Source: Aureimonas glaciei
GTDB taxonomy: Bacteria; Pseudomonadota; Alphaproteobacteria; Rhizobiales; Rhizobiaceae
Direction: 5' to 3'
Length of the DNA: 64,000 bases
Assembly: GCF_014643375.1 (NCBI RefSeq)
Contig: NZ_BMJJ01000003.1
Location: forward strand, 372,001 to 436,000
Below the pieces are notes generated by a model. That model worked only from the letters and a program-made list of their open reading frames with translations. It was not told where the DNA came from and did not search any database. Position 1 is the stretch's first letter, and each line of letters starts with the position of its first letter. A program made the position numbers and the translations under genes. Of the stretch, positions 24,816-33,620 are shown piece after piece.

Positions 24816-26465
24816 ATGGCGGAAGGGCGAGACTGCCAGATGGGACCGATGATGCCGAGCAGTGCCGTGACGGATGCCTTGCGGCAGCGAAAGGTGGAAC
24901 TCAGCTATGCCGCCGCGGGAGCGGGTCTCGGCCTGATGTTCTCGGTGACAGGCCTTCTCGTCGACATGCAGGTGCGGGCCTGGAGCGGGCTCGGCGGCGG
25001 CCTTGTCGAAACCTTTTCCACCACGGCCATGCACAGCCTGGCTCTGCTCTCGCCGGTGGTGATCGGCCGCATCTTCCTGTCCATCGGCCGTTCGCAGCGG
25101 CTCCTGCGCGAGAAGCTCGGCCAGCTGAACCAGACCGAAGGTCTGCTTCGCCGGCAGGCCCATCTCGATCCCGTCACCGGGCTGTACAACCGGGCGCACC
25201 TCACCACGCGGCTTGAGGAGGGGCTGGCGACCCGCATCTGGCAGCACCGCGGCGCGCTGCTCTACATGCTCGATCTCGACGATTTCAAGCACGTGAACGA
25301 CACGTTCGGCCATCGCGCCGGCGACCTCGTGCTGGAAGAAGTCGCGCGCCGGCTGGTCGCCGCGGCAGGGCCGGAGGACATTGCGGTGCGGCTGGGCGGC
25401 GACGAGTTCGTCGTCGTGCATTTTCCGAGCGCCGACGAGACCATGCCGGAGCTCTTCGCCGAAAAGCTGCTGGCCGTGGTGACGCAGGAAATGCGGCTGG
25501 ACGACACGCGGATCAGCCCCAACACGTCGATCGGCATCGCCCGCGTCGGCATCGACGGCGCGACCTGGTCGGACGTGATGCGCTCCGTCGACGTCGCCCT
25601 CTACCAGGCCAAGCTGGAGCCGCAGAGCAGCTACCGCGTCTTCCTGCCGGAAATGAAGGCGGAGAAGGACGATCAGCTGCAGCTCGAGGCGGAGATGCGG
25701 GCGGGAATGGAGCGCGGCGAGTTCGAGCTGTACTATCAGCCGATCTACGGCACGGCGAGCGGCGCGATCCGCAGCTTCGAGGCGCTGGTGCGGTGGAACC
25801 ACCCGACCCGCGGCCTGGTGCCGCCGCTCGATTTCATCCCGCTGGCCGAAAGCTCGGGCCTGATCGTCCGGCTCGGCCGCATGATCCTCTCAGAGGCCTG
25901 CAAGGTCGCGGCGACCTGGCCAAAGCCCATCGGCATCGCCGTCAACCTGTCGCCGGTGCAGTTCAAGGATGCCCATCTCGTCGACTATGTCGAGCAGGCG
26001 CTGGCCGAAAGCGGCCTGGCGCCGGGCCGGCTCGATCTCGAAATCACCGAATCCCTGCTCCTGGAAGCGTCGCACCGCGTCCAGAGCGCGATGACGCGGC
26101 TGCGGGCGCTGGGCGTTCGCATCACCATGGACGATTTCGGCACCGGCTTTTCCAGCCTGTCGAACCTGCGCAATTTCTCGTTCGATCGGCTGAAGATCGA
26201 CCGTTCCTTCACCCGCGACGTCGCCGCGAGCCTGGAGGACGCCGAGATCGTGCGCACGATCGTCCGGCTGTCACGAGCCTTGCGGATGGAGACCATTCTG
26301 GAAGGCGTGGAGACCGAGAGCCAGCTGACCTTCGCCCGACTGGAAGGGCTGACCGAGGTGCAGGGCTACTACTATGCCAAGGCGATGCGGGCCGACGCGG
26401 TGGCCGCGCTGATCGCCGAGAGCAGCCAGTTCGTGGAACTTTCCGTCACCGCCTCGGCGGCCTGA
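24816..26465 (+). CDS. membrane-bound GGDEF-EAL cyclic-di-GMP protein
   Basis: The 549-residue protein has two N-terminal membrane helices with a short loop and no recognisable sensor domain. Next comes a GGDEF domain with intact LGGDEF (about residue 195) and DLDDFKHVNDTFGHRAGD. An EAL domain follows with intact FEALVRW (about 323), NLSPVQF, DDFGTGFSSL and ILEGVETESQL. Both diguanylate cyclase and phosphodiesterase sites look complete, so either activity is possible. No clear inhibitory-site RxxD is seen upstream of GGDEF (AVRLGGDEF). ATGs at 24840 and 24849 are alternative starts; none has a strong ribosome site. It could link c-di-GMP with the exopolysaccharide genes. Confidence 0.9.
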   Translation: MAEGRDCQMGPMMPSSAVTDALRQRKVELSYAAAGAGLGLMFSVTGLLVDMQVRAWSGLGGGLVETFSTTAMHSLALLSPVVIGRIFLSIGRSQRLLREKLGQLNQTEGLLRRQAHLDPVTGLYNRAHLTTRLEEGLATRIWQHRGALLYMLDLDDFKHVNDTFGHRAGDLVLEEVARRLVAAAGPEDIAVRLGGDEFVVVHFPSADETMPELFAEKLLAVVTQEMRLDDTRISPNTSIGIARVGIDGATWSDVMRSVDVALYQAKLEPQSSYRVFLPEMKAEKDDQLQLEAEMRAGMERGEFELYYQPIYGTASGAIRSFEALVRWNHPTRGLVPPLDFIPLAESSGLIVRLGRMILSEACKVAATWPKPIGIAVNLSPVQFKDAHLVDYVEQALAESGLAPGRLDLEITESLLLEASHRVQSAMTRLRALGVRITMDDFGTGFSSLSNLRNFSFDRLKIDRSFTRDVAASLEDAEIVRTIVRLSRALRMETILEGVETESQLTFARLEGLTEVQGYYYAKAMRADAVAALIAESSQFVELSVTASAA

Positions 26466-26490
26466 GCGCGGCGCCGCAGCACGCGCCTGG

Positions 26491-26517
26491 CCAAAGAAAA
26501 GGGCCCCGGAGGGCCCT
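26491..26517 (-). terminator. intrinsic terminator of the small exported gene
   Basis: AGGGCCC and GGGCCCT pair around a four-base loop and, read on the minus strand, are followed by TTTTCTTTGG. The site is 30 bases after the stop of the gene starting at 26895. It may also stop the convergent GGDEF-EAL transcript. Confidence 0.75.
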
Positions 26518-26547
26518 CGTCTGACGCTTCATGATGGCGACGGCGTC

Positions 26548-26895
26548 TCAGTTCAGCGAGGCGCGAACCATCAGCGGCTGCGGGTTGCCGACGCTGAGGG
26601 TCTCGCCGGTGCGGCGGATTTCGATCTCGCGGGCTTCCTCGCCGACAGCGGTCGGGATCGACAGCGTCATCGCCTGGCCGTCCGACAGCGTCGAGACGAT
26701 GCGCACGGGAGCGGCGCCTTCGTTGGCGTTCATGGTGGCGACGACGCGGAAGCCCTCGGCCTCGCGGGTGTAGTAGACGTTGCCGGAAGCGGCTTCGAGC
26801 GCGAAGCTCTTGCCGGCCATCGGACGGATGTCGTCAGCCTGGGCGGCGCCGACGGCGAGAAGGGTGGACAGAGCGAGGAGAAGCGAACGGGTCAT
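26548..26895 (-). CDS. small exported protein of unknown function
   Basis: The 115-residue protein has a signal peptide (about residues 1-20, LLAVGAAQA). Its mature part appears to be all-beta, with YYTREAEGFRVVATMNAN, VRIVSTLSDGQAMTLSIP and IEIRRTGETLSVG. No cysteines are present after the signal. I recognise no family; small beta-rich periplasmic proteins of this kind are common in rhizobia. A TTAGGACC ribosome site precedes the ATG. It has its own terminator, so it is probably monocistronic. Confidence 0.7.
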   Translation of the reverse strand: MTRSLLLALSTLLAVGAAQADDIRPMAGKSFALEAASGNVYYTREAEGFRVVATMNANEGAAPVRIVSTLSDGQAMTLSIPTAVGEEAREIEIRRTGETLSVGNPQPLMVRASLN

Positions 26896-27029
26896 GGCGG
26901 ACGGTCCTAAGAAAGATTGAGTGTGCCTTGACCGATGCTAATACGGTTTTACGCTGCGACGCACAATATCACAGCCGCATAGCTGCCCTGCAGTTCTCGA
27001 ATACCTAGGAGAATCAGAAAGTTAGGAGT

Positions 27030-27062
27030 AAGTTTCCCTGTTGCGACGCAACAGAGAAACTT
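27030..27062 (-). terminator. long hairpin just after the sugar-acid operon
   Basis: AAGTTTC-C-CTGTTGCG pairs with CGCAACAG-A-GAAACTT over 15 base pairs with one internal mismatch, leaving a single central base plus its neighbours as loop. It begins seven bases after the stop codon of the last gene of the minus-strand operon. There is no T-tract. It is a likely 3'-end structure. Confidence 0.55.
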
Positions 27063-27069
27063 ATCGCCC

Positions 27070-27948
27070 TCAGGCGACCATCACCCGCGCATCGTGGCGG
27101 CCCCGCACCGCCAGGTCGAGCAGCAGCGTGCGCCCGGCGTCCGGCTCTGCGCCAACCTTGACACCCTGGCGTGCGGAGGTGACGAGCAGCCGGTCGGCGC
27201 TGGCACCGATGAAAAGCGGGCAGGTCGGCTGGCTGACGGGCAGGGCGATCGACCGAAGCTGGCCGCCGTCCGGTCCGTAGACGTCGATCCTCCCGCCGCC
27301 CCAGCGGGCGTTCCACAGGCATCCCTCGGCATCGACCACGGCGCCGTCCGGCCCGCCATTGGCCGCGTGTGAATCATGGAAGATCGTCGGATCGCCCTGG
27401 GGCAGGCCGGTCGCCGGGTCAGTCGGCACGCGCATCAGCCTGCCGGTCGGCGTGTCGGTGAAGTAGGCCGTGGCGCCATCGGGAGAAAAGCAGATGGCGT
27501 TGGGGATCGAAATGCCGCGGTAGAGCTGCCGGACTTCACCGCGGTGGAACCAGTAGAGGGCGCCGAGACCCTCCTCGCCCTCCTTGCCCATCGTGCCCAT
27601 CCACAGCGCGCCGGAGGGATGCACCCGCCCGTCGTTGCAGCGTGTGGCGGCGTCGGATTCCTCGATGACGGTGTGGAGCGTCAGCCGGCCCGTGCCGATT
27701 TCGCGGACGTAGAGGCCGGACTCGGCGAAGATCAGCTGCCGCGTGTCGTCGATGACGGAGAGCTGGCTCGCCATGAAGGGCAGGGCATGCGCGCGGGTCG
27801 CGCCGGTCGAAAACGCATGCTCGAACAGCGTCCGGCCGAGGATGTCGAACCACCAGGCGGTGTCGGTGGCCGCGTCATAGGCCGGTCCCTCGCCGAGAAG
27901 GCAGGCCGGGCCGTCGAGGGCGGTCGTTGCCATCGGTTCGGGGATCAT
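27070..27948 (-). CDS. SMP-30/gluconolactonase family aldonolactonase
   Basis: The 292-residue six-bladed propeller has LGEGPAYDAATDTAWWFDI with the metal-binding Glu, RCNDGRVHPSGALWMGTM, and SIPNAICFSPDGATAYFTDT with the Asn and Asp ligands. It would hydrolyse galactono- or arabinono-lactone made by the dehydrogenase at 31556. It is the last gene of the catabolic operon and overlaps the aldolase stop codon by ATGA, which indicates co-translation. Sugar specificity is inferred from the operon only. Confidence 0.88.
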   Translation of the reverse strand: MIPEPMATTALDGPACLLGEGPAYDAATDTAWWFDILGRTLFEHAFSTGATRAHALPFMASQLSVIDDTRQLIFAESGLYVREIGTGRLTLHTVIEESDAATRCNDGRVHPSGALWMGTMGKEGEEGLGALYWFHRGEVRQLYRGISIPNAICFSPDGATAYFTDTPTGRLMRVPTDPATGLPQGDPTIFHDSHAANGGPDGAVVDAEGCLWNARWGGGRIDVYGPDGGQLRSIALPVSQPTCPLFIGASADRLLVTSARQGVKVGAEPDAGRTLLLDLAVRGRHDARVMVA

Positions 27949-28628
27949 GCGCCCGCTCCCGCAAAGGCAGCGTCATAGCCGGCGATCGCCGCCCGGCCGC
28001 GGTCCACGACCTCGGCGGCCGGCATGCCGGCCTTATAGAGGCTCGAGCCGAGCCCGAAGGCCTTGACGCCGATCCGGGCGAAGGCCTCGAAATCCTTGTC
28101 GGACACGCCGCCGACGACGCCGATCGGGATATCCTTCGGCAGCACCGCCATCATCGCCTGGATGCCGGAGACGCCGAGGACGCCGGCGGGAAAGAACTTC
28201 AGCGCCGAGGCGCCCGCGTCGATCGCGGTGAAGGCCTCGGTCGGCGTGAAGACGCCCGGCATGGTCACCATGCCGTGCGCGGCGGCACGCCGGATCACCG
28301 CCGGATTGACGTTGGGGCTGACGAGAAGGCGGCCGCCGGCATCGTTCAGCCGGTCGACGGCCTCGGTCGATAGCACCGTGCCGGCCCCTATCAGGACGCC
28401 AGCCGGCGCCATTTTCGCGGCGGTCTCGATCGAGCGGAAGGGCTCGGGCGAATTCAGCGGGATTTCGATCGCCTCGAAGCCGAGCTCGATCAGGCCGCCG
28501 ACCACCGCCTCGGTCTCTTCCGGCCTCAGGCCGCGCAGGATCGCGACCAGCGAGCGCCGGAGCGTCGGCCAGGCGACCCGGGCGACGAGGGAGGCGTCGT
28601 CGGGAGCGGCGGAGGAAATGTGGCTCAT
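27945..28628 (-). CDS. dgoA: 2-dehydro-3-deoxy-6-phosphogalactonate aldolase
   Basis: The 227-residue KDPG/KDPGal aldolase-family protein has LVAILRGLRPEE with the conserved Arg-Glu region and ALKFFPAGVLG with the Schiff-base lysine. Also visible are LIGAGTVLS, SPNVNPAVI and GVVGGVSDKDF. It splits KDPGal into pyruvate and glyceraldehyde 3-phosphate. The KDPGal assignment over KDPG rests on the RGLRPEE variant, as in DgoA, and on the adjacent dgoK. AAGG precedes the chosen ATG. Confidence 0.9.
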   Translation of the reverse strand: MSHISSAAPDDASLVARVAWPTLRRSLVAILRGLRPEETEAVVGGLIELGFEAIEIPLNSPEPFRSIETAAKMAPAGVLIGAGTVLSTEAVDRLNDAGGRLLVSPNVNPAVIRRAAAHGMVTMPGVFTPTEAFTAIDAGASALKFFPAGVLGVSGIQAMMAVLPKDIPIGVVGGVSDKDFEAFARIGVKAFGLGSSLYKAGMPAAEVVDRGRAAIAGYDAAFAGAGA

Positions 28629-28638
28629 ACTGGGACCT

Positions 28639-29595
28639 TTATGCGGAGGCGAAACATTGCAGGGCGCCGGCCAACAACCCCTTGCGGACGGCCGCGTCGG
28701 CATCGGCGACGTCGACCGTCCAGCCGGCGGCGCCGAGCGCCGTGCGGTAGAGGTCGAACAGCGGCCCGGAGGCGGCGAGGACGACGCTGCGCTCGGGGTG
28801 GAGCATGGCGGCGCCGGCGATCTCGACGCCGAGCAGCATGCCGGACAGGCGGGCGAGCGCCTTGGCCGGGCTGCGGCTGCCGAACAGGCCGTCGGCGCGC
28901 AGCGAGAACAGCCGGTTGAGGATGAGGGCGGGCGCGGCGTGGCCCGCCTCGACGCCGGCGACGAAGCTGGCGCTCTCGGCCATCACGTCGGCGTCCGGGT
29001 CGAGGGTGTGGCGCAGGATCGACTGCGTCGACAGGAGCTGGAACAGCTCGCCCGTCATGAAGGTCGAGAAGCCGTCGATGCGGCGGTCGCCGACGCTGAT
29101 CCACTTGGAATGCGTGCCGGGGAGACAGAGGAGGGTACCGGCGGCAAGACCGAGGCCCATGACCTGGGTCTCCTCGCCGCGGATGACGTCGGGGCCAAGG
29201 CTCGGTCCGTCGGCGCCCGTCGCCTTTTGGGCGACACCTGGCCGCTGCGCGACGCCCGGCAGGATACGCACGTCGCGGGTGATGTCGGGCACGCGGATGG
29301 CGCCGCCGGCGATGGCGTCGAAACTCGCCGGCGCGTCGACATAGGGCGCCTCGACCCAGCCCTGGCGCGACCCGGCCATGCCGCAGACGATGACCGGCAG
29401 GTCGTCCGCCGCCTTCAGCGCCAGGAGATGTTGCTCCAGCACCGCGTGAAATCCGGGCTTGGCGGCGGACTGCATGCCCTCGCGGCTGCGGCGCTCGCCG
29501 AGCACCGTGCCGTCGCGGCCGAGCAGCCAGAGACGGAAGCTCGTGGTCCCCCAGTCGGCGGCGGCGCAGAACGGCCGTGTGTCAGATGTCGTCAT
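28639..29595 (-). CDS. dgoK: 2-dehydro-3-deoxygalactonokinase
   Basis: The 318-residue protein begins CAAADWGTTSFRLWLLGRDG, the phosphate-binding motif of the DgoK (ASKHA) family. It also has VIVCGMAGSRQGWVEAPY, VIRGEETQVMG and LCLPGTHSKWISV. It phosphorylates 2-keto-3-deoxygalactonate at C6 with ATP. The gene lies 10 bp ahead of dgoA. GGGAG stands six bases before the ATG. A strong hairpin separates it from the dehydratase gene upstream. Confidence 0.92.
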   Translation of the reverse strand: MTTSDTRPFCAAADWGTTSFRLWLLGRDGTVLGERRSREGMQSAAKPGFHAVLEQHLLALKAADDLPVIVCGMAGSRQGWVEAPYVDAPASFDAIAGGAIRVPDITRDVRILPGVAQRPGVAQKATGADGPSLGPDVIRGEETQVMGLGLAAGTLLCLPGTHSKWISVGDRRIDGFSTFMTGELFQLLSTQSILRHTLDPDADVMAESASFVAGVEAGHAAPALILNRLFSLRADGLFGSRSPAKALARLSGMLLGVEIAGAAMLHPERSVVLAASGPLFDLYRTALGAAGWTVDVADADAAVRKGLLAGALQCFASA

Positions 29596-29651
29596 CGTTT
29601 CTCCCGGCGTCGGTCGAGGCAGGCCATCACGGAGGGGCATGGTCGGGACAG

Positions 29652-29683
29652 TCCGGGACGGCGCGCAACGGCGCCGTCCCGGA
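29652..29683 (-). promoter_or_regulatory. intercistronic hairpin between dehydratase and dgoK
   Basis: A perfect 13-bp stem (TCCGGGACGGCGC with its complement) closes a 6-base loop in the 100-bp gap inside the operon. There is no T-run. It may protect the upstream mRNA or reduce expression of the downstream genes relative to the dehydratase. Confidence 0.5.
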
Positions 29684-29695
29684 AACCCTTCGGCG

Positions 29696-31504
29696 TCAGT
29701 GGTTGTCGCGCGGCAGGCCCTTGGTCTGGGCGATGCGCTGGTAGGCGATCGCCGGCTCCAGAACGGCGCCGGTCGACAGCTGGCCGACATAGGCGCGCTG
29801 GATCTCCTGCCACGGCGTCTGGTGAGCCGGATACTGATAGCCACCATCGTCGGCGAGCGACTGGCGACGCGTGGCCAGTTCCTCGTCCGAGATCAGGATG
29901 TCGGCGGTGCCGCGGCCGATGTCGATGCGGACCTTGTCACCCGTCTGCAGCAGCGCGAGGCCACCGCCGGCGGCCGCTTCCGGCGAGGCGTTGAGGATCG
30001 AGGGCGAGCCGGAGGTGCCGGACTGGCGGCCGTCGCCGATGCAGGCGAGCGAGGAAATGCCGCGCTTGATCAGGTAGTCGGGCGCCCGCATGTTCACGAC
30101 CTCGGCCGCGCCGGGATAGCCGATCGGGCCGGCGCCGCGCATGAACAACACGCAGTGCTCGTCGATCGCCAGTTCCGGATCGTCGATGCGGTGATGGTAG
30201 TCCTCCGGGCCGTCGAAGACGATGGCGCGGCCCTCGAAGGCCTCGGGATCGGCGGCATTGGCAAGGTAGCGCTGGCGGAACTCCGGCGAGATCACCGAGA
30301 GCTTCATGATGGCCGAATCGAACAGGTTGCCGCGCAGCACGCGGAAGCCGGCATGCGTCTTGATCGGCTTGTCGAAGGTACGGATGACGTTCTCGTCCTC
30401 GATCCGCGCGCCGCGGCAGTTGTCGCCGATCGACTTGCCGTTGACGGTCGGCGCGTCCTCGTGGATCAGCCCCTGTGTCATCAGCTGGTTGACCACCGCC
30501 GGCACGCCGCCGGCATGGTAGTAATCCTCGCCGAGATATTCGCCAGCCGGCTGCAGGTTCACCAGCAGCGGAATCTCCTCGCCATAGGTCTGCCAGTCGT
30601 CGATCGAGAGCTCGACGCCGACATGGCGGGCCAGCGCGTTGAGGTGGATCGGCGCATTGGTCGAACCGCCGATCGCCGAGTTGACGCGGATGGCGTTCTC
30701 GAAGGCCTCGCGCGTCAGGATGTCGGAGGGCTTCAGGTCCTCATGCACCATCTCCACGATGCGCTTGCCGGTGAGGTAGCTCATTTCCTGGCGGTCGCGG
30801 TAGGGCGCGGGAATGGCGGCCGAGCCCGGCAGTTGCATGCCGAGCGCTTCGGCCAGCGAGTTCATCGTCGTCGCCGTGCCCATGGTGTTGCAGTAGCCGG
30901 TCGAGGGGGCCGAGGACGCCACGAGCTTGATGAAGCCCTGGTAGTCGATCTCGCCCTTGGCCATCAGCTCGCGCGCCTTCCAGACGATCGTGCCCGAGCC
31001 GGTGCGCTCGCCGCGGAACCAGCCGTTCAGCATCGGGCCGACGGAGAGCGCGATCGCCGGAATGTTCACCGTCGCCGCCGCCATCAGGCAGGCGGGCGTG
31101 GTCTTGTCGCAGCCGATGGTGAGGACGACGCCGTCGAGCGGATAGCCGTAGAGCACCTCGACGAGGGCGAGATAGGCAAGGTTCCGGTCGAGACCCGCGG
31201 TCGGGCGCTTGCCCGTCTCCTGGATCGGATGCACCGGAAATTCCAGCGGAATGCCGCCCATCTCGCGGATGCCGTCGCGCACGCGCTTGGCGAGCTCGAG
31301 GTGGTGGCGGTTGCAGGGGCTGAGGTCGGAGCCCGTCTGCGCGATGCCGATGATCGGCATGCCCGACTGCAGCTCTTCCAGGCTGAGGCCGAAATTGAGG
31401 TAGCGCTCGAGATAGAGCGCCGTCATGTCGGGATTGCTCGGATTGTCGAACCAGGCGCGCGAACGCAGTTTCGGCCGGCCCGTCGTATCGTTGTTTTTCA
31501 GCAT
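29696..31504 (-). CDS. IlvD/Edd-family sugar-acid dehydratase (arabinonate/galactonate type)
   Basis: The 602-residue protein has family cysteines C64 (SPCNRHHLE), C132 ([11 protein letters not shown]) and C205 ([14 protein letters not shown]), matching the iron-sulfur ligands of pentonate dehydratases of the [2Fe-2S] type. Length and the N-terminal [20 protein letters not shown] fit L-arabinonate/D-xylonate-type dehydratases rather than IlvD of valine synthesis. It removes water from the aldonate to give the 2-keto-3-deoxy acid. The operon partners DgoK and DgoA point to galactonate, the dehydrogenase relative to arabinose; both may be used. The ribosome site is weak. Confidence 0.87.
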   Translation of the reverse strand: MLKNNDTTGRPKLRSRAWFDNPSNPDMTALYLERYLNFGLSLEELQSGMPIIGIAQTGSDLSPCNRHHLELAKRVRDGIREMGGIPLEFPVHPIQETGKRPTAGLDRNLAYLALVEVLYGYPLDGVVLTIGCDKTTPACLMAAATVNIPAIALSVGPMLNGWFRGERTGSGTIVWKARELMAKGEIDYQGFIKLVASSAPSTGYCNTMGTATTMNSLAEALGMQLPGSAAIPAPYRDRQEMSYLTGKRIVEMVHEDLKPSDILTREAFENAIRVNSAIGGSTNAPIHLNALARHVGVELSIDDWQTYGEEIPLLVNLQPAGEYLGEDYYHAGGVPAVVNQLMTQGLIHEDAPTVNGKSIGDNCRGARIEDENVIRTFDKPIKTHAGFRVLRGNLFDSAIMKLSVISPEFRQRYLANAADPEAFEGRAIVFDGPEDYHHRIDDPELAIDEHCVLFMRGAGPIGYPGAAEVVNMRAPDYLIKRGISSLACIGDGRQSGTSGSPSILNASPEAAAGGGLALLQTGDKVRIDIGRGTADILISDEELATRRQSLADDGGYQYPAHQTPWQEIQRAYVGQLSTGAVLEPAIAYQRIAQTKGLPRDNH

Positions 31505-31555
31505 GGTCTTCAGCTTCTTGTCTGTCTTGAGGATCAATAGGTCGCGAAGGATTGG

Positions 31556-32479
31556 CTAGTCGAAGGTTTCGACCGTCTGGCGGCGGCCGAGCATGAAGGC
31601 ATCCGCGACATGGCGCAGCGGCGCGACATCGACGTCCGACTGGCCGGCCGTGACGAGCTCGGCGAAGCGGGCGTAGATCCCGTCATATTCCGCTTCCGGG
31701 CCGATGCCCACAGCCGCGCCGGCAATGGCGAGCCTGGCGCCGCCGGAGGACAGCGTCAGCCGCCCCTTGTCGGTATCGACATGGATGTCCCAGGTCTGCG
31801 GTCCGGTCTGCCGCCAGTCGAAGACGGCGGTGACCGAAAGCCCGTCGCCGTCGGTGAAGGCGAGGTCGGCGGCGATCGGCGTGGCGCGGTTGGACGGAAA
31901 TTCGAGTGTCGCGCCGGTGAGGAAGATCGGCCGCGGCAGGATCGCCGTGACGATCGAGAGGGCGTTGATGCCGGGATCGAAGACGCCGAGCCCGCCGGGC
32001 TCCCAGATCCATTCCTGGCCGGGATGCCAGTGGCGCACGTCTTCCTTCCACTCGACCGAAACGCCCGTGATCGCGGCATCGCGGAGAAAATCGCGGGCCG
32101 GCGCGACGCCCGGCGCAAAGCGCGAGTGCCAGGTGGCGAACAGGGTCAGGCCCTTGGCATCGGCCGCCGCGATCAGCGGCTCGATTTCCGACAGGGTCGC
32201 GCCGGGGGGCTTTTCCAGGAGGACGTGCTTGCCGGCGGCCAGCGCCTCGGCGGCCAGCGCATGGCGGACATGCGGCGGCGTGCAGAGCGCCACGGCGTCG
32301 AGGTCGGGCAGGGCCGCCAGCATCTCGGTCAGGGTGGCGAAGTTCTGGACGCCCTCGACGGCCGCATTGCGGCTGCAGGCGGCGACGAGTTCGATTCCGG
32401 GCGTGCGGGCGAGCGAGGGGATGTGCTGGTCCCGCGCGATCTTGCCGACCCCGACGAGGCCGACCGTGATGGTCTTCAT
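31556..32479 (-). CDS. D-galactose/L-arabinose 1-dehydrogenase (Gfo/Idh/MocA family)
   Basis: The 307-residue protein has the Rossmann motif GLVGVGKIARDQHIPSL, EKPPGATLSE, and the central WHPGQEWIWEPGGLGVFDPG. These segments agree closely with what I remember of the Azospirillum brasilense L-arabinose 1-dehydrogenase. It oxidises the aldose to the 1,4-lactone with NAD(P)+. The ATG at 32479 overlaps the regulator stop codon (ATGA). The family accepts both D-galactose and L-arabinose, so the physiological sugar is open. Confidence 0.88.
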   Translation of the reverse strand: MKTITVGLVGVGKIARDQHIPSLARTPGIELVAACSRNAAVEGVQNFATLTEMLAALPDLDAVALCTPPHVRHALAAEALAAGKHVLLEKPPGATLSEIEPLIAAADAKGLTLFATWHSRFAPGVAPARDFLRDAAITGVSVEWKEDVRHWHPGQEWIWEPGGLGVFDPGINALSIVTAILPRPIFLTGATLEFPSNRATPIAADLAFTDGDGLSVTAVFDWRQTGPQTWDIHVDTDKGRLTLSSGGARLAIAGAAVGIGPEAEYDGIYARFAELVTAGQSDVDVAPLRHVADAFMLGRRQTVETFD

Positions 32480-33306
32480 TTCCAAGCTACCTGTGAAACG
32501 GCAGGAGGCGGAGCCGCGCTGCCGTTGGCTGAGAAGGGATGCGGCGGCGCTGCTGCCGCCGCAGGTTCGTTGTAGAGCGCGGCGACGACGTCCTGGAAGG
32601 CGCTTTCGATCAGGCGCCGCATGAACAGGCTCGCCGCCTCGCCGTCCCCCTGCACGATCGCGTCGTGGACGCGGGCATGCTGGCGGACCGTCTCGTCCTG
32701 CGGATTCTGCCGCCAGGACAGGGAGAAGGAGATCGACAGGCTGCGCTCGATCATGGTCCCGAGCGAGCGCAGAATCGGATTGCCGGTGGCCTCGAGGATG
32801 ATCCGGTGGAAGTCGAGATCGGCGATGATCAGCTTTTCCGAGCCGCGCGGGTGCACGGCCATCGCCGCCAGCGCGTCGGCGAGACGATCCGACTGCTCCG
32901 GCGTGATTCGCGATGCGGCCAGACGCGCCGCCTCCGGCTCGTTGATCAGCCGCATCTCGTACAGCGCCTCGACGAAGCGCCGTCGTTCGCCCGCCATCAG
33001 GTGCCAGCGCATCACCTCGGCGTCGAGGATGTTCCAGTCGTTGTTGTGGCGCACCCGCGTGCCGACCTTCGGTCCGACGGTGACGAGGCCCTTGGCGGCG
33101 ATGTGGCGGATGGCTTCGCGCACCACGGTGCGCGACACGCCGTAGCGCGTCTGGATCTCCGCTTCCGTCGGCAGCAGGGATCCCGCCGCCAGTGCCCCCG
33201 AGGTGATCTTGCAGCCGAGTTCGGCCGCCAGCGTCATGGTGCGGTTGATCTTCTCTCCCCTCACACCGCCTCCCCAGTGCTCGGGCTGCCTTGCCGCTTC
33301 GTCCAT
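32476..33306 (-). CDS. GntR/FadR-type (FCD) transcriptional regulator of the sugar locus
   Basis: The 276-residue protein has a winged-helix domain (LLPTEAEIQTRYGVSRTVVR, then EAIRHIAAKGLV) and an FCD ligand domain with the metal-site pattern EMRLINEPEAARLA, DLDFHRIILEATGNP and HARVHDAIVQGD. A Pro/Ala-rich tail of about 25 residues ends the protein. As first gene of the catabolic operon and divergent from chvE, it is the likely local repressor, released by a sugar acid or related intermediate. Candidate operators flank the divergent promoters at 33326-33339 and 33391-33404. Confidence 0.85.
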   Translation of the reverse strand: MDEAARQPEHWGGGVRGEKINRTMTLAAELGCKITSGALAAGSLLPTEAEIQTRYGVSRTVVREAIRHIAAKGLVTVGPKVGTRVRHNNDWNILDAEVMRWHLMAGERRRFVEALYEMRLINEPEAARLAASRITPEQSDRLADALAAMAVHPRGSEKLIIADLDFHRIILEATGNPILRSLGTMIERSLSISFSLSWRQNPQDETVRQHARVHDAIVQGDGEAASLFMRRLIESAFQDVVAALYNEPAAAAAPPHPFSANGSAAPPPAVSQVAWK

Positions 33307-33620
33307 TTCATCCCGCCTGTGCCCGCAATCATCCTATCATTGGACGTCTCAGAAGCAATGCTAACCATGCAGGTCGTCAGGACCGGGGATTGATATGATG
33401 AATGGCGATATCGGCCTTGACAGCCGCGTCAAACAAAATCAAGTTCGCCAAACCATCCAGGCGCCCTTTCGCTCGGGCAGCCGCTGGCCGGACGATCGAC
33501 GATCGACTGTCGGGGATGGCGTGGAGGAGCGACCGATATTTGCGACGTGGCGGTGGCCCCGAAAGCGCGAGCTTTCCGGCTGGGATGCGTCGCGACACAC
33601 CGTCATTTTGGGAGACACCT
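33307..33620. promoter_or_regulatory. divergent regulatory gap between gntR-type gene and chvE
   Basis: This 314-bp gap has no gene. Two 14-base elements in inverted orientation, CAATCATCCTATCA at 33326-33339 and TGATATGATGAATG at 33391-33404, agree at 12 of 14 positions once one is reverse-complemented. Their TATCAT/ATGATA-like cores resemble FadR-subfamily GntR sites. A TTGACA at 33417-33422 could be a -35 hexamer for chvE. The remaining 180 bases before chvE would be an unusually long leader, in which I see no defined structure. Confidence 0.55.

Noticed and set aside
29459-31540. A 693-codon plus-strand frame opposite the IlvD/Edd dehydratase.
   Set aside because: The dehydratase on the minus strand has all family motifs; the opposite frame is an artefact of third-position GC bias.
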